A stretch of DNA of 64,000 bases from Erwinia sp. OLFS4 (GCF_002752165.1 NZ_MOMB01000050.1:1-64000); one strand, 5' to 3'; shown: positions 1 through 8,821, counted from the first letter of the stretch. Translations and numbers: made by a program. The notes: generated from the sequence alone by a model not told the origin.

Positions 1-131
1 TAAGCGTAAGTGAGTTGAAACACGCGGTGGCAGTCACGGCAGCGAAATCTGTCATAGCCTTTAGGGTTCTGACCATGGCGGTAAACCTGAACAGACTGAC
101 AACGGGGACAATGAACGTTAACGCTGGCCAT
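1..131 (-). CDS. insA: IS1-family InsA N-terminal region (partial)
   Basis: The minus-strand ATG at 131-129 opens a frame that runs off the window after 43 codons. The peptide begins MASVNVHCPRCQS and continues with CRDCHRVFQL. These two CxxC pairs form the zinc-finger region of IS1 InsA, the DNA-binding protein that recognises the element ends and represses transposase expression. InsA is normally about 90 residues; InsAB' transposase arises by frameshifting into insB, which is not in the window. Whether this copy is still active cannot be decided from this fragment. Confidence 0.85.
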   Translation of the reverse strand, partial: MASVNVHCPRCQSVQVYRHGQNPKGYDRFRCRDCHRVFQLTYA

Positions 132-188
132 AAGAGAACCTCAAAAGCCCGCATTATACATCAGATTCAACCAATTAGAGGCATCACC
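1..188 (-). mobile_element. IS1-family insertion sequence, left end (continues off the window)
   Basis: Read on the minus strand, the sequence beginning at 188 starts GGTGATGCCTCTAATTGG, which matches the GGTGATGC terminus of IS1-type inverted repeats. It is followed about 57 bases later by the insA start codon, the spacing seen in IS1. A TATAAT box lies between the end and insA. The element runs leftwards out of the window, so its length, insB and the other end cannot be judged. The boundary at 188 is placed from the terminal GGTGATGC. The copy sits inside a glycosyltransferase reading frame (189-622). The family call rests on the InsA protein and terminus seen here; the exact IS name is not claimed. 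Confidence 0.85.
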
Positions 189-622
189 GCGTGGTGTTAC
201 TCAGCAAAGTGGATAAATACATTTCACTGGGGGCTAAATCTATCGTAAATACACGGAAACTGGTGAGTGTCAGCCAGTGTTCCGGAGCCTATGCGTATAT
301 TATCAATCTGGCAGGCGCCAGAAAGTTAAATGCGTTTTTATTTCCTGTTTGGATTGAAAGTGACCGCTGGCCTTTTCTGCGCGAAAGTGCGGTGCTAAAA
401 ATAAAAGCTGTTTTTCCACCGGTTGGCTTGTTGTCATCATTGAATAATAGTTCATCTATCTGGCTGACATCAGATGATATAGCAATCAGAGATAAGGTAA
501 AAAAAGACAGGAAAAAAATTTATCACGCTCTGCGCCAGAAAAGATCTTTGATTGCGAAAATCCGCAATATGTTCTGGCGCATTTTTATCAGGAAGTTCTT
601 TGAAAAAAATTCGCAACAATAG
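189..622 (+). pseudogene. 3' fragment of a family-25-like glycosyltransferase cut by IS1
   Basis: An open frame runs directly out of the IS end to a stop at 622, giving about 143 codons with no convincing start or ribosome site of its own. The peptide SGAYAYIINLAGARKL followed by a proline-containing hydrophobic stretch and IESDRW resembles the C-terminal half of LPS glycosyltransferase family 25, where a GTHxYxISxxGAxKL segment and an acidic residue are typical. The last 40 residues are strongly basic. The N-terminal half should lie beyond the insertion, outside the window. The stretch looks AT-richer than its neighbours, as surface-polysaccharide genes often are. The family assignment is by motif resemblance only. 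A short GTG-started protein from 191 cannot be excluded but is unlikely to work. Confidence 0.6.
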
Positions 623-904
623 CCGGGAATATTTTTAGCGCATCTCTTCCGGCCATTCAATAGTCATGACAACGTCTTGTTTCAGTAAGCTGGCGGTCGG
701 ACAGGCTGAAAGCCGGTTTTTGACTGAAAAATGTCGCTGGCACAAACGGCTATGGCATTTTACCACAACGAGCATTTTCCGGCATGACGCGGCGTTTGCT
801 GGCCGATTGCGCCAAGCGCAGAGGGAATTGCCTGCCGGCCCGGACGGCTATTTTTATGTTCTGACCGACCAGGCCTGTGGCTGCAAACTGGTTTATGCAG
901 GCGT

Positions 905-1591
905 TCAACCGGCGACGGCCTGAGTTTTAGCGTAACGTCCCCAAAGGCTGATCTGCCAGCCGCGATCCTGTGCCAGCTTACTCAGCTGGGGGTTGGGATT
1001 CACCACTACGGGATAATCGGCATGTTCAAGCAACGGCAGATCGTTGATGGAGTCACTGTAGGCCCACAGGTGCTGAAAAGGACGCTCGGGCGCCTGCTGG
1101 CTTAACCATTGCTGTAGCCGGATGACTTTTCCTTCTTTGTAGGTCAGGGTGCCATAAATATTGCCGGTATAACGTTGCTCAGCGGTTTCAACGCCAATTG
1201 CCAGCGCGCCGTGGGCCCCCAATCGGTGCGCAATCGGTGCCACCAGATGTTCGCCGCTGGCAGAGATAACCAGAATGTTATCCCCACGGGAAAGATGCCA
1301 GTTCAGGCGTTCGCGGGCGGCGGGATAAATACGTGACAGGATATCGCGCTGAATAAAACGACGGATCCAGCCATCGACGGTGGCGACGCTCATGCCAGCA
1401 AGCGGTGCCAGCGTCAGCGCCATATACGCGTCCATTGCCAGGTTGCCCGCATAATAGTCGGTCATCATGGCGCGCTCTTTTTCCAGTATTTCCGCAGGCG
1501 CAAAACCCTGTGACACCAGCCAGCGCAGCCACAGGCCTGAACTGTCTTCACAGATGAGCGTTTCGTCAAGATCAAACAGCGCTAAATCCAT
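905..1591 (-). CDS. HAD superfamily (subfamily IB) phosphatase
   Basis: This 228-residue soluble protein carries the full set of haloacid-dehalogenase motifs. Motif I is FDLDETL (nucleophile D7, acid/base D9), motif II is VISASGE, a lysine follows in the KEGKVIRL segment, and motif IV is YSDSINDLPLL. Placement of the cap between motifs I and II and the SerB-like motif IV fit subfamily IB (phosphoserine-phosphatase-like, CicA/YfhB-type hydrolases). Substrate cannot be read from sequence; a small phosphomonoester is likely. It is divergent from dacC with about 270 bases between them, and that spacer holds a 10-bp dyad (1664-1692). No E. coli gene occupies this spot that I recognise, so I give no symbol. 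Confidence 0.8.
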   Translation of the reverse strand: MDLALFDLDETLICEDSSGLWLRWLVSQGFAPAEILEKERAMMTDYYAGNLAMDAYMALTLAPLAGMSVATVDGWIRRFIQRDILSRIYPAARERLNWHLSRGDNILVISASGEHLVAPIAHRLGAHGALAIGVETAEQRYTGNIYGTLTYKEGKVIRLQQWLSQQAPERPFQHLWAYSDSINDLPLLEHADYPVVVNPNPQLSKLAQDRGWQISLWGRYAKTQAVAG

Positions 1592-1663
1592 GGTCGTTAC
1601 TCCTCTGACAAATTGATTTCAGATTAACTAACTTTTGTGACCAGCTTAACTGTTCTGACTAAA

Positions 1664-1692
1664 TTCAGATTATTGCCTGGTGATAATCTGAA
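1664..1692. promoter_or_regulatory. perfect 10-bp inverted repeat in the HAD/dacC divergent promoter region
   Basis: TTCAGATTAT (1664-1673) and its exact reverse complement ATAATCTGAA (1683-1692) are separated by 9 bases. An additional TTCAGATTA copy occurs just upstream near 1618-1626. The symmetric layout between two divergent genes suggests an operator for a dimeric regulator. No poly-T tail follows, so it is not a terminator. I do not recognise the binding protein. Confidence 0.4.
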
Positions 1693-1863
1693 TCTGCCGG
1701 TGCATAACTGGCGTACAGCCTATGGCACGTCAGGAATATCGAACAAACTCTAATTAACTTTACCCTGTGAACATTCAATTAATGTGGCAGACGCGTTAGG
1801 GTAAAGGGTGCTTATCGCGGGATGCCGATAATCTTTTTTTTCATATGGATACAGGGTTGCACC

Positions 1864-3066
1864 ATGAAGAAAATCACGTTACCAGCCATCATCAGCACGC
1901 TGGCGCGCGCGTCACTGCTGATGTTTTTTTCACCATTTTCTTTTGCCGAAGACGTTGCGGCGGCACCGCAAATTGAAGCCCGGGCCTGGGTGCTGATGGA
2001 TTATCACAGCGGGAAGATCCTTGCCGGGGAAAATGTTGACCAGCGACTGGACCCCGCCAGTCTGACAAAAATGATGGCCAGTTATGTTATCGGGCAGGCT
2101 ATCAAATCGGGCCGCATTGCGCCGGAAAATATCGTTACCATCGGTAACGATGCCTGGGCAACCGGTAACCCGCTATTGCAAGGATCGTCACTGATGTTTC
2201 TAAAGCCCGGTGATCGGGTCTCCGTGGCCGATTTGAACCGGGGGATTGTTATTCAGTCCGGTAATGATGCCAGTATTGCGCTGGCCGATTATATCGCGGG
2301 CAGTCAGGATGCTTTTGTTAGCCTGATGAACCGCTATGCAGGCCAGCTTGGCCTGAATAATACCCATTTTGCCACCGTGCACGGTCTTGACTCAGAAAAG
2401 CAGTACAGTACCTCGCGTGATATGGCACTGATTGGCCAGGCGTTGATTCATGATGTGCCCGACGAATACGCCCTGAACAAAGAAAAAGTATTCACTTTTA
2501 ATAAAATCCGCCAGATGAACCGTAATCGTCTGTTATGGAGCAGTCATCTCAATGTTGATGGTATCAAAACCGGGTATACCAACGGCGCGGGTTATAACCT
2601 GGTGTCGTCGGCCACCGACGCTAACCAGCGGCTGATTGCCGTGGTACTGGGGGCAAAATCCGATGCAATTCGTTTTCGCGAAAGCGAAAAGTTGCTCAGC
2701 TGGGGATTTCGCTACTTTGAAACCGTCATTCCGGTTAAAGCAGGCAATGTTTTTACTACTCAGCGCGTCTGGTATGGCGATCGTCGTCAGGTCACGCTTG
2801 GCGTCGCTGAAGACGCGGCAATGACGATCCCAAAAGGTCAGCTGAAAAACCTGACCGCTCGCCTGGTGTTAAACCAGCCGCAGCTGCAGGCACCGTTAAA
2901 CAAAAATCAGGTGGTTGGTACTATTGATTTTCAGCTAAACAATAAAACCATTGGTCAGCGTCCGCTGGTGGTGCAGGAAGAGGTAAAAGAGGGCGGGATT
3001 TTTAGCCGTATATGGGATTTTATTGTGTTAAAAATCAGCATATTATTGAGTAAGTGGTTCGGCTGA
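1864..3066 (+). CDS. dacC: D-alanyl-D-alanine carboxypeptidase, PBP6-type
   Basis: DacC removes the terminal D-Ala from peptidoglycan pentapeptides in the periplasm. The chosen ATG gives 400 residues, the E. coli DacC length, and has an AGGG ribosome site; an ATG 14 codons upstream only adds a hydrophobic extension. There is a signal peptide (about 1-29, ending SFAED). The active-site motifs of low-mass penicillin-binding proteins are present: SLTK with nucleophile S66 and K69, SGN at 132-134, and KTG at 235-237. The last ~20 residues form an amphipathic helix ([14 protein letters not shown]) that anchors the protein to the inner membrane. E. coli DacA/DacC/DacD are close paralogues; position next to ybjG favours dacC. 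It is convergent with ybjG. Confidence 0.93.
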   Translation: MKKITLPAIISTLARASLLMFFSPFSFAEDVAAAPQIEARAWVLMDYHSGKILAGENVDQRLDPASLTKMMASYVIGQAIKSGRIAPENIVTIGNDAWATGNPLLQGSSLMFLKPGDRVSVADLNRGIVIQSGNDASIALADYIAGSQDAFVSLMNRYAGQLGLNNTHFATVHGLDSEKQYSTSRDMALIGQALIHDVPDEYALNKEKVFTFNKIRQMNRNRLLWSSHLNVDGIKTGYTNGAGYNLVSSATDANQRLIAVVLGAKSDAIRFRESEKLLSWGFRYFETVIPVKAGNVFTTQRVWYGDRRQVTLGVAEDAAMTIPKGQLKNLTARLVLNQPQLQAPLNKNQVVGTIDFQLNNKTIGQRPLVVQEEVKEGGIFSRIWDFIVLKISILLSKWFG

Positions 3067-3109
3067 TAAAACGGCGGGAATGCCTGCGCCTTCCCGCATA
3101 TGCTGAAAA

Positions 3110-3715
3110 TCAGCCTCTTACCCAGCCTTTGCGGATAGGAATCGCGAATATTAACCGGTACAGCGAGGCGCAGTGTTGTAGCACCGCGTTGCCATACAGC
3201 TGCCAGGCCATGTGTGAAAACAGGCAGCCTAATCCGCCGACCAGTAATCCACCCAGCATATCCAGCGGCCAGTGGATCCCGAGATAGATGCGTGACCACG
3301 CAATAGCTATGCCGATAGCCAGCAGCAGGCTGCCGGACCAGCGACGGTGCCAGCAGAGAAAGGCTAACGCGAAGGTAAAAATTGCGGTGCCATGATCGCT
3401 GGGAAATGAGTCGTTAGCGATATGCGGTAACAGCTGGTAACCCAGGCCTATAGCAAAAGGACGGGGATGTGGAAACAGCAAGCTGAGGCACCAGGCAATG
3501 GTCATTGCATAGACCAGGGCAATGCTGGTCTTCAGCACCAGTACACGCTGAACGCTCACTTCCTCACGCGGTCCCCACAGCCAGAGCGCAATAATCAATC
3601 CCGGTACTATGGCTATCATATCGCGGGCAAAGAAAGTGGCCAGACTGATTAACCAGTCGGGTGAGTGGGGCGTGGCGTTAATCCACAAAAACAGTGTGCT
3701 GTTCAATGATTCCAT
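3110..3715 (-). CDS. ybjG: undecaprenyl-diphosphatase, PAP2 family
   Basis: YbjG dephosphorylates undecaprenyl pyrophosphate so that the lipid carrier can be reused for cell-wall and O-antigen synthesis; its loss in E. coli is masked by BacA and PgpB. The 201-residue protein has several membrane helices and the PAP2 signature: HPRPF near residue 83, PSDHGT near 105-110 and SRIYLGIHWPLDMLGG near 140-156, which carry the catalytic histidines. The C-terminus ends IRKGWVRG as in E. coli YbjG. It runs towards dacC and its start is about 300 bases from rybB. The E. coli genes mdfA and ybjHIJK that normally follow are not here. Confidence 0.93.
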   Translation of the reverse strand: MESLNSTLFLWINATPHSPDWLISLATFFARDMIAIVPGLIIALWLWGPREEVSVQRVLVLKTSIALVYAMTIAWCLSLLFPHPRPFAIGLGYQLLPHIANDSFPSDHGTAIFTFALAFLCWHRRWSGSLLLAIGIAIAWSRIYLGIHWPLDMLGGLLVGGLGCLFSHMAWQLYGNAVLQHCASLYRLIFAIPIRKGWVRG

Positions 3716-4019
3716 AGGTGACTGCCTTTATATATCCCTCAGAAAAAACCGGGCTAAGAGAGCGTATCATTGCCCTCTGCCTGAAACGGCGTAGCTGGGC
3801 AGATAAAATCGAGAGAGTTAAGATAGGAATCCACTGGCGCCGGGTAAAGAAAATCGTGCCGAATATTGTTAATGGTTTTACTTCTGTTGAGGTTTACAGT
3901 GCTAACCGGCGTTTTTTTTAAAATGTAAATCAGCAGGGGCCTATTGCGTGACCGGGCTTCAGTAAATGGTAATCCGGGGTTGCTGTCGTCAGCACAGACG
4001 GGCAGACTACGCAGAAAAG
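3716..4019. other. intergenic region between ybjG and rybB
   Basis: About 300 bases with no credible gene. It is the upstream region of ybjG and the downstream side of rybB. In E. coli this interval carries mdfA and ybjH-ybjK; I see no remnant of them here. Confidence 0.5.
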
Positions 4020-4081
4020 AAAAAACCCGTTAATAAATTAACGGGCTCCTCAATTTGGGGATTTCAAAGAAAAGCAGTGGC
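4020..4081 (-). ncRNA. rybB: RybB small regulatory RNA
   Basis: Minus-strand RNA beginning GCCACTGCTTTTCTTTG at 4081, identical to the 5' seed of enterobacterial RybB as I recall it. RybB is the Hfq-dependent, sigma-E-induced repressor of outer-membrane porin mRNAs. A CCCC-rich segment and GAGGAG follow, as in E. coli. The RNA ends in an intrinsic terminator, a perfect 9-bp stem (4026-4034 with 4037-4045) followed by a U-run interrupted by one C. It is about 62 nt against about 79 nt in E. coli, because the terminator loop is only two bases. It lies next to ybjL, its E. coli neighbour, and its own sigma-E promoter is directly upstream. Confidence 0.93.
4026..4045 (-). terminator. intrinsic terminator of rybB
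   Basis: CCCGTTAAT and its exact complement ATTAACGGG are separated by two bases, with a T-rich tract on the minus strand from 4025 leftwards (TTTTTTCTTTT). It forms the 3' end of RybB. It would also stop read-through from ybjL. Confidence 0.9.
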
Positions 4082-4087
4082 ATTAAG

Positions 4088-4114
4088 TCAGACTGCGTCT
4101 GTGGCGGAAAGTTC
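4088..4114 (-). promoter_or_regulatory. sigma-E promoter of rybB
   Basis: On the minus strand GAACTT (4114-4109) and TCTGA (4092-4088) are separated by 16 bases. That matches the sigma-E (RpoE) -35 and -10 elements with the correct spacing. The -10 lies six bases before the G at 4081 that starts RybB. This supports envelope-stress control of the sRNA. Confidence 0.9.
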
Positions 4115-4133
4115 TGCGCGTCTGCAAAAAAAT

Positions 4134-5822
4134 TTATCTTTCCAGCAATGGCCAGATAACCACAATTAACGTTCCTGCTAACGTTAGCAGAACGTTAGCA
4201 ATGGCATAGGTTCCGGCATAGCCCAGTGCCGGGATGTTACTGCCAGAGGCATCATTGATGATCTCCATTGCCGGCGCACAGGTGCGGGCCCCCATAATAG
4301 CGCCAAACAACAGGGCGCGGTTCATTTTCAGTACCCAGACGCCGAACAGAAAGCATAAAACCACCGGGACCAGACTAACGGCAATACCGGAAAGCAGCAT
4401 CATCAGACCGGTGTCGCCCAGCCCGTTCGACAGGCCGCTACCGGCGCTCAGGCCCACACCGGCCATAAAAACCATCAGGCCAAATTCTTTAACCATATTC
4501 AGTGCACCCTGCGGAATATAGCCAAAGGTCGGGTGATTGGCGCGCAGAAAACCGAGCATGATGCCAGCAAACAGTAGTCCGGCAGCATTACCTGGTCCAA
4601 AACTAAAGCTGCTGAACTGAAAGGTGATCATACCGAACATCAGTCCAAGGACAAAAAATGCGCAAAATGCCAGTAGATCAGTCAGCTGGCTGTGAATAGA
4701 AATAAATCCAATCCGGTCAGCAAGCGACTTAACCCGCCGCGCTTCGCCACTGACCTGTAATACATCGCCTTTATTGAGAATGATACTGTCATCAATGGGC
4801 ATCGCTATCTGGCTGCGGATAACGCGATTCAGAAAGCAGCCATGATCGGTCAGACGCAGGTGACTGAGGCGTTTGTTTACCGCATTGTGATTTTTCACCA
4901 CAATTTCTTCGGTAACAATACGCATATCAAGCAGATCGCGTTCAAAGACTTCTTTACCGTGGCGAAAGCTGGGATTGAGGCGCGCATGCGCTTCGGGATA
5001 ACCGACCAGGGATATTTCGTCATTTTCTTGTAAAACGGCATCACCGTCGGGGCTGGCAAGAATACCATTGCGTCGGATACGTTCAATATAGCATCCGGTC
5101 TGGCGATAAATCCCCAGTTCACGCAGGTTTTTACCATCGGCCCAGGCCACTAATTCCGGACCGACCCGATAAGCGCGGATCACCGGTAGCCACACTTTAC
5201 GCTGGCAGTCGCTGTCGAGTCCGCGTTCACGGGCAATTTGCTGAGCACTGGTAAACAGATCCTGATGCTGTAATCGTGGCAGATAACGGGCGGCAATAAT
5301 CAGGCTGACCAGACCGATAAGGTAGGTCAGGGCATAACCCAGGCTGAGATCGTCCTGTAACCGGGCCAGTGTTGCCGGATTACCGACCGTCTGGCGCAGG
5401 GTATCGCCGGCGCCTACCAGTACCGGCGTAGAGGTCATGGCGCCGGCGAGCATACCGGCGGTTAAACCAATGTTCCAGTGAAACAGATAGCCAAGTCCGA
5501 GGGCGATAATGCTTGCGCTAACCACCATCACCAGCGCCAGTATCAGATAGTTTTTACCGTCGCGGAAAAAAATCGAAAAAAAGTTGGGACCCGCTTCTAT
5601 GCCAACACAAAAAATAAATAGCATAAACCCGAGATTAAGCGCATCGCTATTGATGGTGAAATGGTGTTGTCCCAGTAACAGAGAAACGACCAGCACGCCA
5701 ATGGCATTGCCGAGCTGAATCGGGCCAAGACGAATCTTGCCTAAACAGAGGCCGAGCGCTAAGACAACAAATAATAATAAAATGTCATTATTACTTAACA
5801 ATCTTGAGATGTTTATATTCAC
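4134..5822 (-). CDS. ybjL: putative transporter, AspT/YidE/YbjL family
   Basis: A 562-residue inner-membrane protein built as in E. coli YbjL (561 aa). A block of N-terminal membrane helices (about 1-180) is followed by two cytoplasmic TrkA-C-type regulatory domains in tandem (about 200-375) and a second membrane block (about 385-562) with glycine-rich antiporter-like helices. The family includes the aspartate:alanine exchanger AspT; the substrate of YbjL is unknown. The two-domain duplication is visible as repeats of the LxxGDVLxVxG type. It lies just upstream of rybB on the same strand. The spacer to ybjM (5823-6089) is AT-rich and probably holds both promoters. Confidence 0.9.
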   Translation of the reverse strand: MNINISRLLSNNDILLLFVVLALGLCLGKIRLGPIQLGNAIGVLVVSLLLGQHHFTINSDALNLGFMLFIFCVGIEAGPNFFSIFFRDGKNYLILALVMVVSASIIALGLGYLFHWNIGLTAGMLAGAMTSTPVLVGAGDTLRQTVGNPATLARLQDDLSLGYALTYLIGLVSLIIAARYLPRLQHQDLFTSAQQIARERGLDSDCQRKVWLPVIRAYRVGPELVAWADGKNLRELGIYRQTGCYIERIRRNGILASPDGDAVLQENDEISLVGYPEAHARLNPSFRHGKEVFERDLLDMRIVTEEIVVKNHNAVNKRLSHLRLTDHGCFLNRVIRSQIAMPIDDSIILNKGDVLQVSGEARRVKSLADRIGFISIHSQLTDLLAFCAFFVLGLMFGMITFQFSSFSFGPGNAAGLLFAGIMLGFLRANHPTFGYIPQGALNMVKEFGLMVFMAGVGLSAGSGLSNGLGDTGLMMLLSGIAVSLVPVVLCFLFGVWVLKMNRALLFGAIMGARTCAPAMEIINDASGSNIPALGYAGTYAIANVLLTLAGTLIVVIWPLLER

Positions 5823-6089
5823 GATTTAACTTCTTGTTTACCAGTAACCTGTTGTGAATATTGGATTTTCAGGCTACATTAAGCCAGCGGTCCAGTGAAA
5901 TATCAGAACAAGTATTTCAATCAAGATAAACCGCAGAGAAAATCGTCCATTTTCCCGATATTTTAGTCATTTCTTATTTTTCAGCCAGTAAAATTCCAGG
6001 GAAAGCAGTAAATTTAGCATTTAATTTTGTTAAAAATTAATGATGTTTTATTTGCCGGCAGCGCGCCGGAGGCTACCCGGAGTTCATTG

Positions 6090-6464
6090 ATGTTTAAAAG
6101 CCTTTCCTGGTCGGGTGTAGGTATCTGCACTGTTTGTTATGGCGTGATCTTCTTTGTCGTGCGTTATCATATTCTGCGGGCTTATTTACCCGTGCATCAG
6201 GGCCAGCTGGCGATGCTGCTGTTCTTACTGCCTGGCGCGGTTGCCGGGTTACTCAGTAAGAAAGTTCCGCTGATGATGGCTGTGGTTGCTGGGGTTCTGG
6301 CAACGCCCTTCTGTTTGCTGCTGGTGGAAAAAGGCAGCATGCCTTTTCACAGCTTCTGGCAGGAATGTGCGTTTGTACTGAGTGCGATTTACTGGTGTGG
6401 CCTGGGGGCGCTGGCGGTAATGTTATGCAGAATGTTTGGTCAGCTGCGTCGTCGGGAACAATAA
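6090..6464 (+). CDS. ybjM: inner-membrane protein of unknown function YbjM
   Basis: This is a 124-residue protein with four predicted membrane helices. It contains LLFLLPGAVAGLLSKK, and later FWQECAFVLSAIYWCGLGAL, which resembles the E. coli YbjM segment FWQELAWLLSAVFWCALGAL. E. coli YbjM is 125 residues. The ATG at 6090 is chosen because a GGAG ribosome site sits eight bases upstream and the length then fits the family; an in-frame ATG at 6027 would add 21 residues without a ribosome site. Function is unknown in all species. It is convergent with grxA. Confidence 0.85.
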   Translation: MFKSLSWSGVGICTVCYGVIFFVVRYHILRAYLPVHQGQLAMLLFLLPGAVAGLLSKKVPLMMAVVAGVLATPFCLLLVEKGSMPFHSFWQECAFVLSAIYWCGLGALAVMLCRMFGQLRRREQ

Positions 6465-6495
6465 TCAGCCTGCCGGCTGGCAGGCTGGGACACGC

Positions 6496-6759
6496 TTACT
6501 GATAAAGACCGAGATGCGTTTTCGCATAGGCAGCAAATTCGGTATAACCGCCAACATGATTTTGATCGAGAAAGATTTGTGGCACGGTTTCCACCGGTTT
6601 ACCGACCGTTTTTTCCAGATCGGCTTTGGAGATACCCTCTGCGTGGATATCCACGTAGCGGAAATTAAAATCGTCACGCTCCTGCGTCAGCTTTTCTGCC
6701 AGTTCTTTAGCGCGGACACAGTAAGGGCAGCCTGGGCGGCCAAAAATCACTGCAAACAT
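6496..6759 (-). CDS. grxA: glutaredoxin 1
   Basis: GrxA is a small cytoplasmic thiol-disulfide oxidoreductase that uses glutathione to reduce ribonucleotide reductase and to switch off oxidised OxyR. The 87-residue protein has the redox motif CPYC at 11-14 and the glutathione-binding TVPQIFLDQNHVGGY region near 58-72; E. coli GrxA is 85 residues. It is divergent from ybjC-nfsA, and the spacer contains a consensus CRP site. In E. coli grxA is induced by OxyR; I could not identify an OxyR site by eye. Confidence 0.95.
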   Translation of the reverse strand: MFAVIFGRPGCPYCVRAKELAEKLTQERDDFNFRYVDIHAEGISKADLEKTVGKPVETVPQIFLDQNHVGGYTEFAAYAKTHLGLYQ

Positions 6760-6783
6760 CGCTTGCTCCTTATAACGTTAATT

Positions 6784-6799
6784 TGTGACGTGCATCACA
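6784..6799. promoter_or_regulatory. exact-consensus CRP binding site
   Basis: TGTGACGTGCATCACA matches the CRP consensus TGTGA-N6-TCACA at all ten defined positions. It lies 25 bases upstream of the grxA start and 147 bases upstream of the ybjC start, so it could act on either divergent unit. The match is seen directly; binding is inferred. Confidence 0.75.
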
Positions 6800-6945
6800 T
6801 GATGTAGTGTCATCCGCGCTATCATGCCCGCTTCATTAAGGGATTGAAAGCAGGATTTGCCTGTCAGACTGATAAACGCTGGCTATGGACTCAGCAGCCG
6901 GCTAAGCTGCATGACATCTTATCGAACCAGAGTCAGGAGCAGCCG

Positions 6946-7179
6946 ATGCGTGCTTTTGGTCGTATGCCATGGCCTGTGCTGGCGCTTGAGGTTGTCGGCA
7001 TTGTGCTGGTGATTGCAGCGGTTCTGCTGTTACGGCGGCTTTTGCCGCTTCCATTTGACCTGAATCTGTCGCTACTGGCCAGGGGACTGGTGCTTACTGA
7101 TATCGCCCTGATGCTACCCGCCGTGGCAATATTAGCCTGGCGAACGTTACGTAGCTGGTTGCCGGTGCGTAAGAACTGA
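6946..7179 (+). CDS. ybjC: small inner-membrane protein YbjC
   Basis: A 77-residue protein with two hydrophobic segments (about 10-27 and 45-65). It starts MRAFGRMPWPVLALE, close to E. coli YbjC MRAIGKLPKGVLILE. The start at 6946 has an AGGAG ribosome site; the open frame extends 34 codons further upstream without support. It is shorter than E. coli YbjC (95 aa), ending soon after the second helix. It precedes nfsA by 26 bases, and the two are co-transcribed in E. coli under SoxRS/Mar control. Function unknown. Confidence 0.85.
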   Translation: MRAFGRMPWPVLALEVVGIVLVIAAVLLLRRLLPLPFDLNLSLLARGLVLTDIALMLPAVAILAWRTLRSWLPVRKN

Positions 7180-7205
7180 TATGCCAGGTAAATAAGGAGT
7201 TTTAC

Positions 7206-7928
7206 ATGACCCCCACTATTGCGCTTCAGCGTGCCCACCGTTCAATACGTTCTTTTAACGATCAGCCAATTGCAGCCGATCAACGGGAAGCGATTCTGGC
7301 TGCCGCTCAGTCGGCTTCCAGCTCCAGCTTTCTTCAGTGTTCTTCTATTATTCGCATTACCGACCCGGCGCTGCGCGAGCAGCTGGTCAGGTTAAGCGGT
7401 GGCCAGCGCTACGTTGCTGCAGCTGCTGAGTTCTGGGTATTTTGTGGCGATTTTAACCGCCATCAGCAGATTTGTCCGGCCGCGCAACTCGGGCTGGCTG
7501 AGCAGCTGCTGCTGGCCTGTATTGATACGGCTCTGATGGGACAAAATGCCATGCTGGCCGCTGAATCACTCGGTCTTGGCGGCTGTTTTATCGGCGGTAT
7601 CCGCAATAATATTGCTGAAGTGACGGCACTGCTTGAATGCCCGAAATATGTGCTGCCGCTGTTTGGTCTCTGTCTGGGCTGGCCTGAATATCAGCCCGAT
7701 CTGAAGCCGCGTATGCCAGCAAAAATGATGATGCATGAAAATCGTTATCAGCCAGTTGATCCGGCGTTACTGGCTGACTATGACCAGCAGCAGCGTGATT
7801 ACTATGCCAGCCGCGATACTAACCGGCGTGTCGATAGCTGGAGCGAACATATTCAGCGCACTATTATTAAAGAAAATCGGGCTTTTATGCTGGATTATCT
7901 CCATCAGCAAGGGTGGGCCACTCGTTAA
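7206..7928 (+). CDS. nfsA: oxygen-insensitive NADPH nitroreductase
   Basis: NfsA is a homodimeric FMN flavoprotein that reduces nitroaromatics, quinones and chromate by two-electron transfer from NADPH. Its length (240 aa) equals E. coli NfsA. Conserved segments are HRSIRSF at 12-18 (FMN phosphate binding), [14 protein letters not shown] near 38-51, and [18 protein letters not shown] (nitroreductase core, FMN contacts). The C-terminus [21 protein letters not shown] is the family tail. It follows ybjC and is 20 bases before rimK, so ybjC-nfsA-rimK-ybjN probably form one transcript. Confidence 0.96.
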   Translation: MTPTIALQRAHRSIRSFNDQPIAADQREAILAAAQSASSSSFLQCSSIIRITDPALREQLVRLSGGQRYVAAAAEFWVFCGDFNRHQQICPAAQLGLAEQLLLACIDTALMGQNAMLAAESLGLGGCFIGGIRNNIAEVTALLECPKYVLPLFGLCLGWPEYQPDLKPRMPAKMMMHENRYQPVDPALLADYDQQQRDYYASRDTNRRVDSWSEHIQRTIIKENRAFMLDYLHQQGWATR

Positions 7929-7948
7929 CCACGGCGGCGGAGGCCTGG

Positions 7949-8821
7949 GTGAAAATAGCCATTCTTACCTGTGACGGATCGCTTTATTCCAGCCGCCGTT
8001 TGATGGAAGCCGCGTGCGAGCGCGGCCATCGGGCTGAAATTATCGATCCCCTCAGTTGTTATATGAATATCAACCCGGCGCAGCCAGCAGTGCACTATCA
8101 TGGCCGTCAGCTAGCCTGTTTTGATGCGGTAATTCCACGTATTGGCGCGGCAATTACGTTTTATGGCACGGCGGTGTTGCGTCAGTTTGAAATGTGCGGC
8201 AGCTACCCGCTTAATGCTTCGCTGGCAATTACTCAGGCACGCGATAAGCTGCGCGCCATGCAGCTGCTGGCCAGGCAGGGTATTGATTTACCGCTGACCG
8301 GTTTTGCTCATTCACCTGACGACACCCAGGACCTTATTGAAATGGTTGGCGGTGCGCCGCTGGTAGTGAAGCTGGTGGAAGGTACCCAGGGAATCGGGGT
8401 GGTACTGGCAGAAACGCGCCAGGCCGCAGAGAGTGTTATTGACGCTTTTCGCGGTCTGAAAGCCCACATCCTGGTGCAGGAGTTTATTAAGGAAGCGCAC
8501 GGCCGCGACATTCGCTGTTTTGTGATTGGTGATGAAGTTGTGGCGGCGATTGAACGTGAGGCCAAAGACGGTGATTTTCGATCCAATCTGCACCGTGGTG
8601 GCCGGGCCAGATCGGTCGTGATCACGCCGCAGGAAAGAGACATTGCGATCAGAGCGGCCAGTACGCTGGGGCTTGACGTCGCCGGTGTGGATATTTTGCG
8701 CGCCAGACGGGGGCCGCTGGTGCTGGAAGTGAATGCGTCGCCGGGGCTGGAAGGCATTGAAAAAACGACCGGGCTCAATATTGCCGGCATGATGATTGGC
8801 TGGCTGGAAGAGCAGCTGTGA
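7949..8821 (+). CDS. rimK: ribosomal protein S6 modification protein (ATP-grasp glutamate ligase)
   Basis: RimK adds glutamate residues to the C-terminus of ribosomal protein S6, and can make poly-glutamate, using ATP. The start is a GTG at 7949 ([14 protein letters not shown]) with a GGAGG ribosome site; this matches the E. coli N-terminus, and the open frame upstream is not conserved. The ATP-grasp fold is evident from [37 protein letters not shown] and the Mg-binding tail [17 protein letters not shown]. At 290 residues it ends ten residues before E. coli RimK, stopping at WLEEQL; only the poorly conserved tail is missing. ybjN follows after 119 bases. Confidence 0.95.
   Translation: MKIAILTCDGSLYSSRRLMEAACERGHRAEIIDPLSCYMNINPAQPAVHYHGRQLACFDAVIPRIGAAITFYGTAVLRQFEMCGSYPLNASLAITQARDKLRAMQLLARQGIDLPLTGFAHSPDDTQDLIEMVGGAPLVVKLVEGTQGIGVVLAETRQAAESVIDAFRGLKAHILVQEFIKEAHGRDIRCFVIGDEVVAAIEREAKDGDFRSNLHRGGRARSVVITPQERDIAIRAASTLGLDVAGVDILRARRGPLVLEVNASPGLEGIEKTTGLNIAGMMIGWLEEQL

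Noticed and set aside
666..923. 85-codon plus-strand frame between the glycosyltransferase remnant and the HAD gene
   Set aside because: No ribosome site, overlaps the 3' end of the HAD gene on the other strand, and shows no recognisable family. The minus strand here also gives only short broken frames.
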